From VAZQ01 sp963721005 (lineage in GTDB: Bacteria; Pseudomonadota; Alphaproteobacteria; Rhizobiales; Xanthobacteraceae), in contig CAVRHR010000007.1 of assembly GCA_963721005.1 (NCBI GenBank), positions 992,001-1,056,000 on the forward strand: 64,000 bases of DNA, given 5' to 3'. Under the pieces are notes generated by a model. The model was not told the DNA's origin and searched no databases. It saw only the letters and a list, made by a program, of their open reading frames with translations. This document shows, piece by piece, positions 10,229-18,558 of this stretch. Both the position numbers and the translations under genes were made by a program. Every line of letters starts with the position of its first letter. Positions within the stretch are counted from its first letter, which is position 1.

Positions 10229-10927
10229 ATGCACACGATCGCTCTGGTCGATGACGACCGCAATGTCTTGGCTTCGGTCTCAACGGCGTTCGAGACTGAA
10301 GGCTATCACGTCGTGGCTTACGCTGACGGCGCGTCCGCGCTGGAGGGCTTCAAGACCAGTACGCCTGATCTTGCCATTTTCGATATCAAGATGCCGCGCA
10401 TGGACGGTATCGAATTGCTGCGCCGGGTACGTGAGAAGTCGGACCTACCGGTGATTTTTCTTACCTCGAAGGAAGGTGAAATCGACGAGCTGTTCGGGCT
10501 CAAAATGGGCGCGGATGATTTTGTTAGGAAGCCCTTTTCTCAACGGAATCTGATGGAGCGGGTAAGGGCCATCCTCCGCCGGCGGGCCGGCAAAGACGAT
10601 GCCGCGCCAAACGACACCAAAGGCGGTGGAATCGAGCGCGGTCACCTCCGGATGGACCCCGAGCGCCATAACTGCAGTTGGAAGAACAAATTCGTCGACC
10701 TAACCGTTACTGAATACTCGCTCTTACAGTCATTGGTGAGCCGACCAGGAGTGGTCAAGAGCCGCAACGCGCTGATGGACGCGGCCTACGACGATCACGT
10801 CTATGTCGATGATCGCACCATCGACAGCCACATCAAGCGGTTGCGCAAGAAGTTCAAGTCCATCGACGACGAGTTCGACATGATCGAAACCCTCTATGGG
10901 GTTGGCTATCGCTTCAAGGAGATGTGA
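10229..10927 (+). CDS. chvI: ChvI-like two-component response regulator (OmpR class), orphan
   Basis: The 232-residue protein has a receiver domain (residues 1-120) with the acidic pocket DDD at 8-10, phospho-acceptor D52, T79 and K101, then an OmpR/PhoB winged-helix DNA-binding domain (about 130-230, ending GVGYRFKEM). The receiver closely follows ChvI as I remember it, including LPVIFLTSKE and EIDELFGLKMGADDF. ChvI normally pairs with the histidine kinase ChvG and controls envelope, acid-stress and symbiosis genes. Here no chvG, hprK or PTS gene lies beside it, so this is probably a paralogue. The start follows a G-rich ribosome site (GGGGTGGG). Target genes cannot be read from the sequence. 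Confidence 0.85.
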   Translation: MHTIALVDDDRNVLASVSTAFETEGYHVVAYADGASALEGFKTSTPDLAIFDIKMPRMDGIELLRRVREKSDLPVIFLTSKEGEIDELFGLKMGADDFVRKPFSQRNLMERVRAILRRRAGKDDAAPNDTKGGGIERGHLRMDPERHNCSWKNKFVDLTVTEYSLLQSLVSRPGVVKSRNALMDAAYDDHVYVDDRTIDSHIKRLRKKFKSIDDEFDMIETLYGVGYRFKEM

Positions 10928-11244
10928 CCGAAGACGCCGGGGCGGCGCAGCGCCCTTTATTGCGCAGGCAACGCCCGTCGCGGCATCTGCCAGCGAGAAG
11001 CATCCGTGTTCGGCTTGCACAGTGCGGCTCTCACGATAAGGCACGCCACTTTTCTATCTGACATGGCAACCGTGAAGGGGTTACCTGACCACGGATTAAG
11101 CATATTTGAAACGTCGAATATTTTACCTCCACGACACGAACTGCATGTGCAACTGTACGCCATCAAAAGGGCCACTTCACGCGCGCTGTGCAACAAGAGC
11201 AGCGCTGATGCTTGTCACCTGCGGTATTTTGCTGGGAGGCAGTC

Positions 11245-11574
11245 ATGGGCTCCGTCGTTCCGATCTTAAATCGGTCTAATAAGTTCACATGCGCTATCTG
11301 TGGGGACACGTCGCAAGGCGGCGTCTCAAGATTTGATGGCGGACTCAGGGTTGGGTATCTGTGTCACGTCTGTGCCGAAAACAGCGCATACTATATTCTC
11401 TGGCCCTGGAAACCTAGAGATCCGCTGCCGCCAGCTAACCTGCGCATCAACGCCTGGCCCGTCCTTGCCCTTTGCTTGACCGGGATCGGTACAGTCGCCG
11501 TCGTGCTAATTTTGAGCGGGCTTACCTGGAGCGTATGGCGGACGATCATTCTACTGTTATCGCCTCACGCTTAA
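11245..11574 (+). CDS. Small zinc-ribbon membrane protein
   Basis: The ATG at 11245 has GGGAGGC six bases upstream and is preferred over upstream in-frame codons. The product has about 109 residues. A CAIC...CHVC pair of CxxC motifs near residues 17-45 suggests a zinc ribbon, and one long hydrophobic segment near residues 75-105 (WPVLALCLTGIGTVAVVLIL) suggests a single membrane span. I cannot name the family. The 10928-11244 spacer before it shows nothing else. Confidence 0.55.
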   Translation: MGSVVPILNRSNKFTCAICGDTSQGGVSRFDGGLRVGYLCHVCAENSAYYILWPWKPRDPLPPANLRINAWPVLALCLTGIGTVAVVLILSGLTWSVWRTIILLLSPHA

Positions 11575-11601
11575 TCTTCAAGCCACCGACCCAACCAGCT
11601 A

Positions 11602-11850
11602 TCAACGCCGCGCCGCCGCCACCGTCAGCGCTATGGCGGTCGGATCACAACACAGAACCATCAGCAGGATGAGCCACCGGATCGCCAACTCGACCGGCAT
11701 GCCCATCATGGCGGCCATATAGACGATCGGCCCGTTTGCGGCTTCGGCCCGTTGGCGCTCGGCGTCCAGTTTGGCACGGTCGGAGTGGAGCTGCACCAGG
11801 GTGGTCTCCTCCCTGAGCCGGTCCGCTCTGTGCCAACGGCGGGCGAATGT
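11602..11850 (-). pseudogene. C-terminal fragment of a membrane protein
   Basis: The minus-strand frame ends in IRWLILLMVLCCDPTAIALT followed by VAAARR, preceded by a coiled-coil-like stretch (TLVQLHSDRAKLDAERQRAE). That arrangement matches the C-terminus of membrane proteins that I recall from rhizobial phage- and island-type regions. Upstream coding sequence is lost: beyond about 11850 the frame runs antisense to the gene at 11926. It is a 5'-truncated remnant. Confidence 0.45.
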
Positions 11851-11925
11851 CCGGGAAAATTGGGTGAGAGTCTGCGTGGGTGCCCGTTGGACCGCAAAAA
11901 CCCCGGCGCTGATTTCCAGATCTTT

Positions 11926-12129
11926 GTGGACGGCAAGTCTCTGTCGTACCGAGACGCGATGGAGACCGCGCTGGAGGCGGGAATATTCCTGAAGGAGCGC
12001 CACCCGCAGAGCGAGATCGTAGTCCGCGACTTGAAGGGCGGCACTCAGATAGTCATCGAATGGAAGAACGGTAAGGCGGTCAGCGGTGACCTGTCTTATC
12101 CGCTCCAGGCGGGTACTCGACCGAACTGA
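11926..12129 (+). CDS. Small conserved protein, paralogue of 60788-60991
   Basis: From GTG at 11926 the product reads VDGKSLSYRDAMETALEAG, continues with a PQSEIVVRD block and IEWKNGKA, and ends TRPN. The minus-strand gene at 60788-60991 encodes the same pattern over its full length (67 residues), so the family is real and its natural start is near this VDG. The frame stays open upstream for another 170 bases, but that part is antisense to the fragment at 11602-11850 and has no counterpart in the paralogue. The function is unknown; the product is soluble with no signal peptide. Confidence 0.55.
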   Translation: MDGKSLSYRDAMETALEAGIFLKERHPQSEIVVRDLKGGTQIVIEWKNGKAVSGDLSYPLQAGTRPN

Positions 12130-12187
12130 CCCGCGCGTTTCTCTGTGCGCTCACCCCTGCCTCATCGCCACGATTCAATTCCGTGTC

Positions 12188-12313
12188 TTAGGGTCTATCC
12201 CGCTCCGTCTTCAAGGCCGTCTCCTCGTCGGGAGTCGTGGCCGTACCGATGAACTTCGCGGGCGTGCACTTGATGTGGTAGATTTGCCACCGATAGTCTT
12301 TCTTTGCGGACAT
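12188..12313 (-). CDS. Truncated member of a small rhizobial protein family
   Basis: The ATG at 12313 starts a 41-residue product with YRWQIYHIKCTPAKFIG and TPDEETALK. The pattern (short strand, IG, then a PDEE/DEQxAI helix) recurs in the remnants at 24961-25167 and 34211-34420. Those continue the helix with AIxEF; this one stops earlier, so it is probably 3'-truncated. The function is unknown. Confidence 0.45.
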   Translation of the reverse strand: MSAKKDYRWQIYHIKCTPAKFIGTATTPDEETALKTERDRP

Positions 12314-12707
12314 GTCTCTACTTGAGACGTTCCAGCCCGCGCTCAATTCCCTGGACGGCCAGCTGCAACGTGAGATTCCGGCCCGCACTCAGCGAAGCAT
12401 CCTTCGCTCGCCCGATGTCCGATGACCTGCCTCCTGGATTTCGGACCATCAATTACGTGAGAGACTGGCTCTCGATTCGGAGGAAGCCAAATTCAAAGGG
12501 CTATTCCGCAACGACTACGTCCGACGGATTTGCTGTCGGGGGTACTATGGTGAGGTCTAATTGTAACGTTTTCGGCTCGCACGAAAAAAAATAGTTCGGT
12601 ACGCGGGAATAAACGAAGGACTGCGGCAGTCATGTGATTCTGGGGTCCTCAGGAGCGGCCGAGTCCTCGGGGCGAAGAATCCCGTCCGATCAAACGAGCT
12701 ATACGTT

Positions 12708-12968
12708 ATGGCACAAATAAAGTTATATTTTCGGCAGCTTGATCTGCTCGATTTTCGAAAACAGGAAAAGGCAATTGCGTTTATAGAATCCCGAACGAAG
12801 CTAGATCGCACTCGGGCTTCATTCCTTAAGTCTTCAGTCAGCTTAGCCGCGAGATTAAACTCCGACACCACGCATTGGGGCACGATTCAGCGATCGTCAA
12901 CCAGTCGGGAACGCTCCAGCCTTCACCATGGAGTGTTACCGTTGCTGAATGCCCGGTTTGGTAGCTAG
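12708..12968 (+). CDS. Possible small gene in AT-richer stretch
   Basis: The 86-residue frame starts at an ATG without a clear ribosome site. The first 50 residues look protein-like (IKLYFRQLDLLDFRKQEKA), and the base composition from about 12540 to 12880 is lower in GC than its surroundings, hinting at foreign origin. No family is recognised. The rest of 12314-13041 holds nothing I can support. Confidence 0.2.
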   Translation: MAQIKLYFRQLDLLDFRKQEKAIAFIESRTKLDRTRASFLKSSVSLAARLNSDTTHWGTIQRSSTSRERSSLHHGVLPLLNARFGS

Positions 12969-13041
12969 CATGCCTTCGTGACGGCCAAGATAGCCCTTCA
13001 TCGGGGGATTCCCGATCAGCGGAAAACTCAGGGAGAACTTC

Positions 13042-16000
13042 ATGTTCGATCTATTTCGCCTGATGGTCCTGCGTCCTCCGCAAGACGTCGATCCTAGTGC
13101 GACAATTTCCATCGACCATCAGTCCGCGTTCCTGACAAGCATGCGGGAAGCAAGTACGAGTCAGTCGCCATTGGTGGCGATGCGGCAAGTCGCCGAAGAT
13201 TTTGCGCGATCGGACCTCTTTGTGAGCGACGCATCGTCACTAGACTACTTTGAACAGTACCGGGCAGTCAGTGAAGCCATCGCAACGCCTGACAAGCTAA
13301 CCATCGACGATCTGATCACCTTGATCGAAAAGGCCTTTCCGATCGATACCAAAAGCATTGCCTTGGACAAGAGGTTCTTGAATGACAAGAAGAATGTCCA
13401 GGACAGCCTCGTCGCGCTTCAGCTGACGCTGCCACCCCCCAACACGCGACCCGCGCAATTGCTGCAGATCTGCAGGGCGATCGATCTGATCGATCGCGTG
13501 AGCAAGGGTGATCCATCCCTGAACCAGAAAGGCGCCATCCGCGAGGCCCTGAACCGCCTTGTCGTCCTTCCTGCCGATCTGTTCCCAGTGCCGGCCGGGT
13601 CCAGCCCCCCTGCCGCGACGGCCACGCAGGATCCGACACCGCATCCAAGCGGAAACGCCACTGTCCAGGAGCAGCTCGTCAGCCGCGCGGCCCAGCTTCA
13701 TCAGACCCTGCAGGAAATGAGCACTATAGCGACCGAAACCGCGCCGATTGTCTCGCCGCCTTCAGCCGTGCGGGCGACGACGACCAGAGCGGGCTCGATG
13801 TCCGATGCGGGGCCGGCTTTCTCGTCAAGGGCCCTCAAGCCGGCTGTCACCTCTGCCTCCGAAGGTGGCTCTGCCGGCATTCACGGCATCGACTTTGCCA
13901 CGCTCCAGGCGCTTTCTCCGACGGCTCGGCAAGTGGTCAACAACCTCGACGTGGACCTCGCCTCCACCACGCCCTCCGTTCTGATGGATCGCCTGAATGC
14001 GGAATTGACATCCACCATGAACTTGTTGGGCCGGACATCAGCCACCGACAAGTTCTTCCCACTCCCCATCCCCCTTCCACAACCCGATCCGTTTCACGAG
14101 CCGCCTGCTCCCCCTGAATGGGCCTCCGGCTCGCCCTCGCCCTTTCCGTTTCCACCTTCCACGCCCAACGCGCAGGTGAAACCTGCCGGGATCGCCGACT
14201 TGCTGGTCGTTCGCGAGCACGCGCTGCGCTACGAGCCGGGCGAGATCGCCTTTGTCGAGAACGTCGCACGGGGCGAAACGTTCAAACGCCACACAGGTCG
14301 AAAGACGACCACCGAAAATTCGACCCTGACTACAACTTTCTCCTCCAGCGAGACCGAGCGCGATCTCCAGACGACCGATCGTTTCGGATTGCAGCGTCAG
14401 TCGCAGAGCACCATTCAGGATCTGGCCGGCAGTGTTGCGGGGATGGGCATTTCCAACGCATATGGCCCCCTGGTGGATTCGAGCGGCTCTCTTGAGCAGT
14501 CGACCTCGCAGGTTTCCAGCTATGGGCAGGATGTGACCCGCCGCGCGGTGAGCAAGCTGACCCAATCCATGGAAACCCAGGTATTTCAGCGAGCAACGAC
14601 CGAGTTTTCCGAACGCGTCGAGCACGAATTCAACAACGTTGCCCGAGCAACTGACCAGATCGTGATCTACCAATGGCTGGACAAGATCGTCCAGGCCAAA
14701 GTGTTCACTTATGGCAAACGCGTCCTCTACGATGTCGTCGTGCCCGAACCGGCCGCATTTCTCGTGTACGAGATGCAGAAGTGGCAGCCTGAGCTTGCCG
14801 CCCTGCAAAAGCCCACGCTCTTTTCGCGCCAGGCGCGCGTGTTGTCGGAGGATCCGAAAAACGCCGACTACTACCAGTACTGGGCCACCGGCTACGGTGC
14901 CAGCGGTATCCAGCCGCCGCCCGAACCGCAGATCGTGATCGCCAAGACCTATGGCAATGTGTCCAAGGATCCGTTCGGCAATCAGCCCGCCGAGGCCAGA
15001 TCGGTGTCGGAGGTTTACAAGGACAACGTGCCCATACCGGACGGCTACCAGGCCCAAAGCGCCAACATTTCTTGCGAAGGAGTTGTCTGGCAGGACCTCG
15101 GTATGTCGCTCGATATCGACATCGGTCAGAACTACGCCCAAGGGATCGACATCAGCAAAACCCCGATGACGCTCCCTCTGCGTGGCGAGGTTAGTGAAAT
15201 CCCGCTCACGGTTTCCGTCTCGGGAGGTCCAGCGATCTACACCGTGGCGATCGAGATCGTCTGCGTGCGCACCGCCCAGGCCATGGCGCAGTGGCAGGCA
15301 AGGACCCACGACATCATCCTCCAGGCATCGCGCGACCGGCTGGCGGAGTACGAAGACCGCTTCAATGCCCTCAAGGCCGCGCTAACGATCAAGTTAGCGG
15401 GCAAGAGCGCCGACGAAAAGCAGGCTCTAATCCGCGCCGAACTGGAGAAGAACTGCATCTCGATCCTCTCCAACCAGCATTTCGATGCCTTCAACGCCAT
15501 CGAGTACGTGCTGCCCGATGGCGGAGTTTTTCCACAGGATTACACGCCGCAGCTCTATCTGCCCAATGTCGGACCGATGGGGCGCTATATCCGCTTCTTC
15601 CAGCAGGCGTTCGAGTGGGACCAGATGCTTTATCTCTATTACCCCTATTTCTGGGCCCGCAAGAGATACTGGAACGACCGGGTCCAACTCGACGATCAGG
15701 ATCCGGACTTCACGGCGTTCCTGGGCGCTGGCGCTGCCCGCGTGACCGTGCCGGTCCGCCCCGGCTACGAGCAGGCGGTCGCCGATTTCATGAACAAGGG
15801 CATTGTCCCGACCGAAGCCGACCTGCTCTCCAGCGCGGTGACCACCGGACTGTATGTTCCGTACTTCGAAGAAGTCATGGGCGTCCAGGGCGGCCCGGAT
15901 ACGGTCGTGCCCTACGGCGATCCGCCGCTGGAATGGGAGCTGCGCGTTCCCACCACGCTGGTCAAGGTGCGCACCGACGACACCCTGCCCAAGTGGGCCA

Positions 16001-16047
16001 GCGATACCTGGGTGCCTGTGAACCCGGGCGATTCGGAAAATCCGTAA
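13042..16047 (+). CDS. Large uncharacterised protein A of a three-gene cluster
   Basis: The 1001-residue protein starts at an ATG with AGGGAGA at ideal spacing. Residues 1-180 are helical. A Pro/Ser/Thr-rich linker follows (about 185-290 and 340-380). Residues 383-570 form a block with YEPGEIAFVENV, a charged Thr/Ser/Glu stretch ending ERDLQTTDRFGLQ, a helical DVTRRAVSKLTQSM region and VVVPEPAAFLVYEM. The C-terminal third contains a coiled-coil-like helix (about 755-815) and an aromatic-rich motif (FFQQAFEWDQMLYLYYPYFW). There is no signal peptide or membrane span. I have a vague memory of similar proteins in myxobacteria and actinobacteria but cannot name a family or function. The stop at 16045-16047 touches the next start, so the two genes are translationally linked. 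Confidence 0.8.
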   Translation: MFDLFRLMVLRPPQDVDPSATISIDHQSAFLTSMREASTSQSPLVAMRQVAEDFARSDLFVSDASSLDYFEQYRAVSEAIATPDKLTIDDLITLIEKAFPIDTKSIALDKRFLNDKKNVQDSLVALQLTLPPPNTRPAQLLQICRAIDLIDRVSKGDPSLNQKGAIREALNRLVVLPADLFPVPAGSSPPAATATQDPTPHPSGNATVQEQLVSRAAQLHQTLQEMSTIATETAPIVSPPSAVRATTTRAGSMSDAGPAFSSRALKPAVTSASEGGSAGIHGIDFATLQALSPTARQVVNNLDVDLASTTPSVLMDRLNAELTSTMNLLGRTSATDKFFPLPIPLPQPDPFHEPPAPPEWASGSPSPFPFPPSTPNAQVKPAGIADLLVVREHALRYEPGEIAFVENVARGETFKRHTGRKTTTENSTLTTTFSSSETERDLQTTDRFGLQRQSQSTIQDLAGSVAGMGISNAYGPLVDSSGSLEQSTSQVSSYGQDVTRRAVSKLTQSMETQVFQRATTEFSERVEHEFNNVARATDQIVIYQWLDKIVQAKVFTYGKRVLYDVVVPEPAAFLVYEMQKWQPELAALQKPTLFSRQARVLSEDPKNADYYQYWATGYGASGIQPPPEPQIVIAKTYGNVSKDPFGNQPAEARSVSEVYKDNVPIPDGYQAQSANISCEGVVWQDLGMSLDIDIGQNYAQGIDISKTPMTLPLRGEVSEIPLTVSVSGGPAIYTVAIEIVCVRTAQAMAQWQARTHDIILQASRDRLAEYEDRFNALKAALTIKLAGKSADEKQALIRAELEKNCISILSNQHFDAFNAIEYVLPDGGVFPQDYTPQLYLPNVGPMGRYIRFFQQAFEWDQMLYLYYPYFWARKRYWNDRVQLDDQDPDFTAFLGAGAARVTVPVRPGYEQAVADFMNKGIVPTEADLLSSAVTTGLYVPYFEEVMGVQGGPDTVVPYGDPPLEWELRVPTTLVKVRTDDTLPKWASDTWVPVNPGDSENP

Positions 16048-18558
16048 ATGCCCCTGCAGCCTGGATCAAGCGGATTGCAGGGAGAACTGGAGGCTCGCAG
16101 GCGCTGCTATCACGAGAAGATCCTGCGCGGGCTGTACGGAAAACATCCTGGGTGGGACGTGGGCACCCCCTCCGGGGCGGGGGATTCCTTTTGTGCGCGG
16201 CTACAGTACCAGAAGCCGTCCATGCCTTCTTGCGAGGACGTGACCCGGTACCCGGTCATATCGAAAAGTTCCGATGAACCGATCTTCTATCGGCTGGCGC
16301 GCTTGCAGGTGGTTGCCAGCCAGCCCGAGCGACAGGCCGAGGTCTTCGGCTGGGTGACACCTTCCAGGAAGGACCTTGCGGGTCAGCAAGCCTTCGAGAT
16401 CGCCAAGGCGCGGTACTGGGTCGGCCCGGACGTGAACACGCCGGTGCCAGTCGCCACCTTCGCCGAATCCCTTGAAGAGCTTTACATGCTCCAGGATACG
16501 GCCGACTTCCATGCCAATTACCTGCTGCGCCTGGTCTATCTCTATGGCGAGATGCCACCTCACCTGCGCACTTCGCGCTCCTCGTGGCGCAGCGCGGGGC
16601 ATTTCGAGCGGGACGTGAATTTTTCGGCGCAGGCTGAAGGCGACATTCGGCGCAACCTGCTGGCGTTTAAGTACTGGCTGGACGAGCCCTTCTATGCCGA
16701 TGCGGACGACGACGCCGCCAAAGGCCTGCGCAGATGGCGCGCCAATCGAGACACCCAGAAGAGTCGTCAAGGCAACCCCGGGGCCGGCGCAGCCAACTCT
16801 GACGACGACAAGTACAAGTACGAAATGACCTTCTGGTCGGAGAATCACCAGATCCTCTTCGCGACTGCGGAATACCTGGCCGGGCAACTCATGCCGGAGA
16901 CCATCTTCAAGGTCGGGAACCATTTCCGCGTCAGGGATCAAGGCAAGACCAGGCCCACGGATCTCCTCGGCAGACAGCGCATGGATCGTGCCAGACCCCG
17001 TCTTCTGCGCTGGCTGCACGACCGACTGCGTTTCGGCTTCAGCGAGTGGAATTCTCCCGGATACTACGACGAGGATTTCACCGCGCTCTTCAACCTGGCC
17101 GACTTTTGCTTGGACGACGAGGTTCAAACGCTGGCGTGCATGGTGCTGGATCTGATGATTTTTGATCTGGCTCGCTTTAGTGTGGATGGCAGCTTCGGCG
17201 TCACGGCGGGGCGCGCCTATTTCGAGCACAAGAACTGCGGCTACGAGCAGGCAGTGGGCGACCTGATCGAGGTCCTCTTCGGCACGCGTGATGGCTTGAT
17301 CGTCGATCGCGGTTCCACCGCCGCCGGCTCGCTGGTCACCTCGCGGCGCTATCGCGTGCCGGATGTGCTTATCGCCATTGGGCAGGACCGGCCCGCGGGG
17401 ATGATCGATCGGTCGCGCGTGTCGCTCAATCTCGATGATGCCGCCCGTTACAACATTGGCTTCGAGAGCGATGAGGATGTGCTCTTCTGGTGGAGCCGGG
17501 GCGCCTACTTCGTCAAACAGGTTGTCGTGGCAACGCTGGAGCATGCGCGTCGCTACCACCTGATGAAGACCAGCCCCTTCTCCGACGTGCTTCCGAAGAT
17601 CGTCACGGTCGCCTCGATCCTGTCCAACACCCCCTCATTAAATCCGCTGAAGGACGCCGAGATCGTTGTTCGCGACATCTCCGGAGCGCCTGTTCCCTCG
17701 CAAGATCTGGAAAGGGTGGCGGATGCCGCCTCGGTGATGACCGAAGGACCGACGCTGACGCGCGCCAACCTGTACACCTTTCGCTCGGCCAACGCGATGC
17801 TCTCCAGCGTCCAGAAGATGCACGCCGGGCAGATCAGCTTCCAGGTTCAGGCCTGTCAGGCCACTCTCAGCCTGGAGGCGACGGTGTGGACCACTTATCC
17901 GGCCGCGGATGACAAGTTGGGACTCAGCGGGAGCCACGATGGTCCCAATTGGTGGACCGGCAGCGCCACCGCCCCGCGGGTGGTGCAGATGAAGAATGCC
18001 GCGATCATTGCCTACAAGCCCAAGGAACTGCAGGCTTTGCTCTTCGGTCACCGAACGCACGCATGGTTTCCGCGGGCAGCCTTTGACCAGGGCTCAGTGA
18101 TCCAGCGCGGGGCGAACTGCAATGTCGACGAAGGGCTGTGGACGTTCGGCAAAGTGGGGGATGGCTATGTCGGTCTGTTTTCCGCTCAGCGCCCCGAATG
18201 GACCACATCCGGTTCATACGCCGGCCAGGAACTCATCGCGCCGGGGCTGCGCAACGTGTTCATCCTCCAGGTCGGCGGCCGCAACGAGTTCGGAAGCTAC
18301 GAGAACTTCATGACCCGGGTGAGCGGAGCGCGCATCCACGTCGGCGGGCTGCCTCCAGTCACGGCCGGAGAAGTCGCCGGAGGGGCCGCGGGGGCCGTCG
18401 GCGGGGCGGCCGCCGGTGCCGTGGCGGGGGGCGCCGTCGCAGGACCCGTCGGGGCAGTGGTCGGCGCCATCGGAGGAGCCATCTTCGGAGGTTTCGAAGG
18501 GGCAAAACACACGGTCCAGGATTTCGAGTGCAGCTACGACATACCGGGTGGGAATTGA
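16048..18558 (+). CDS. Large uncharacterised protein B with C-terminal glycine zipper
   Basis: The 836-residue protein starts directly after the stop of protein A. The middle (about 250-560) is rich in helices with aromatic motifs, including FWSENHQILFATAEYLAGQ, YYDEDFTALFNLADF and YFEHKNCGYEQAVGD. The spacing suggests an alpha/alpha toroid such as those in polysaccharide lyases; this is inference and I cannot assign catalytic residues. Residues 600-760 are beta-rich. Residues 773-818 are an almost pure Gly/Ala/Val glycine-zipper stretch (GAVGGAAAGAVAGGAVAGP and more), as in membrane-inserting or oligomerising segments. There is no N-terminal signal. The last 11 bases overlap the start of gene C, implying translational coupling of the whole set. 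Confidence 0.8.
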   Translation: MPLQPGSSGLQGELEARRRCYHEKILRGLYGKHPGWDVGTPSGAGDSFCARLQYQKPSMPSCEDVTRYPVISKSSDEPIFYRLARLQVVASQPERQAEVFGWVTPSRKDLAGQQAFEIAKARYWVGPDVNTPVPVATFAESLEELYMLQDTADFHANYLLRLVYLYGEMPPHLRTSRSSWRSAGHFERDVNFSAQAEGDIRRNLLAFKYWLDEPFYADADDDAAKGLRRWRANRDTQKSRQGNPGAGAANSDDDKYKYEMTFWSENHQILFATAEYLAGQLMPETIFKVGNHFRVRDQGKTRPTDLLGRQRMDRARPRLLRWLHDRLRFGFSEWNSPGYYDEDFTALFNLADFCLDDEVQTLACMVLDLMIFDLARFSVDGSFGVTAGRAYFEHKNCGYEQAVGDLIEVLFGTRDGLIVDRGSTAAGSLVTSRRYRVPDVLIAIGQDRPAGMIDRSRVSLNLDDAARYNIGFESDEDVLFWWSRGAYFVKQVVVATLEHARRYHLMKTSPFSDVLPKIVTVASILSNTPSLNPLKDAEIVVRDISGAPVPSQDLERVADAASVMTEGPTLTRANLYTFRSANAMLSSVQKMHAGQISFQVQACQATLSLEATVWTTYPAADDKLGLSGSHDGPNWWTGSATAPRVVQMKNAAIIAYKPKELQALLFGHRTHAWFPRAAFDQGSVIQRGANCNVDEGLWTFGKVGDGYVGLFSAQRPEWTTSGSYAGQELIAPGLRNVFILQVGGRNEFGSYENFMTRVSGARIHVGGLPPVTAGEVAGGAAGAVGGAAAGAVAGGAVAGPVGAVVGAIGGAIFGGFEGAKHTVQDFECSYDIPGGN

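Noticed and set aside
14038..15309. 423-codon open frame antisense to protein A
   Set aside because: It mirrors the codon structure of the GC-rich plus-strand gene, has no ribosome site and its product is full of Arg, Gly and His without domains.
16201..17559. 452-codon open frame antisense to protein B
   Set aside because: Shadow of the plus-strand gene; composition and start signals are not those of a real gene.
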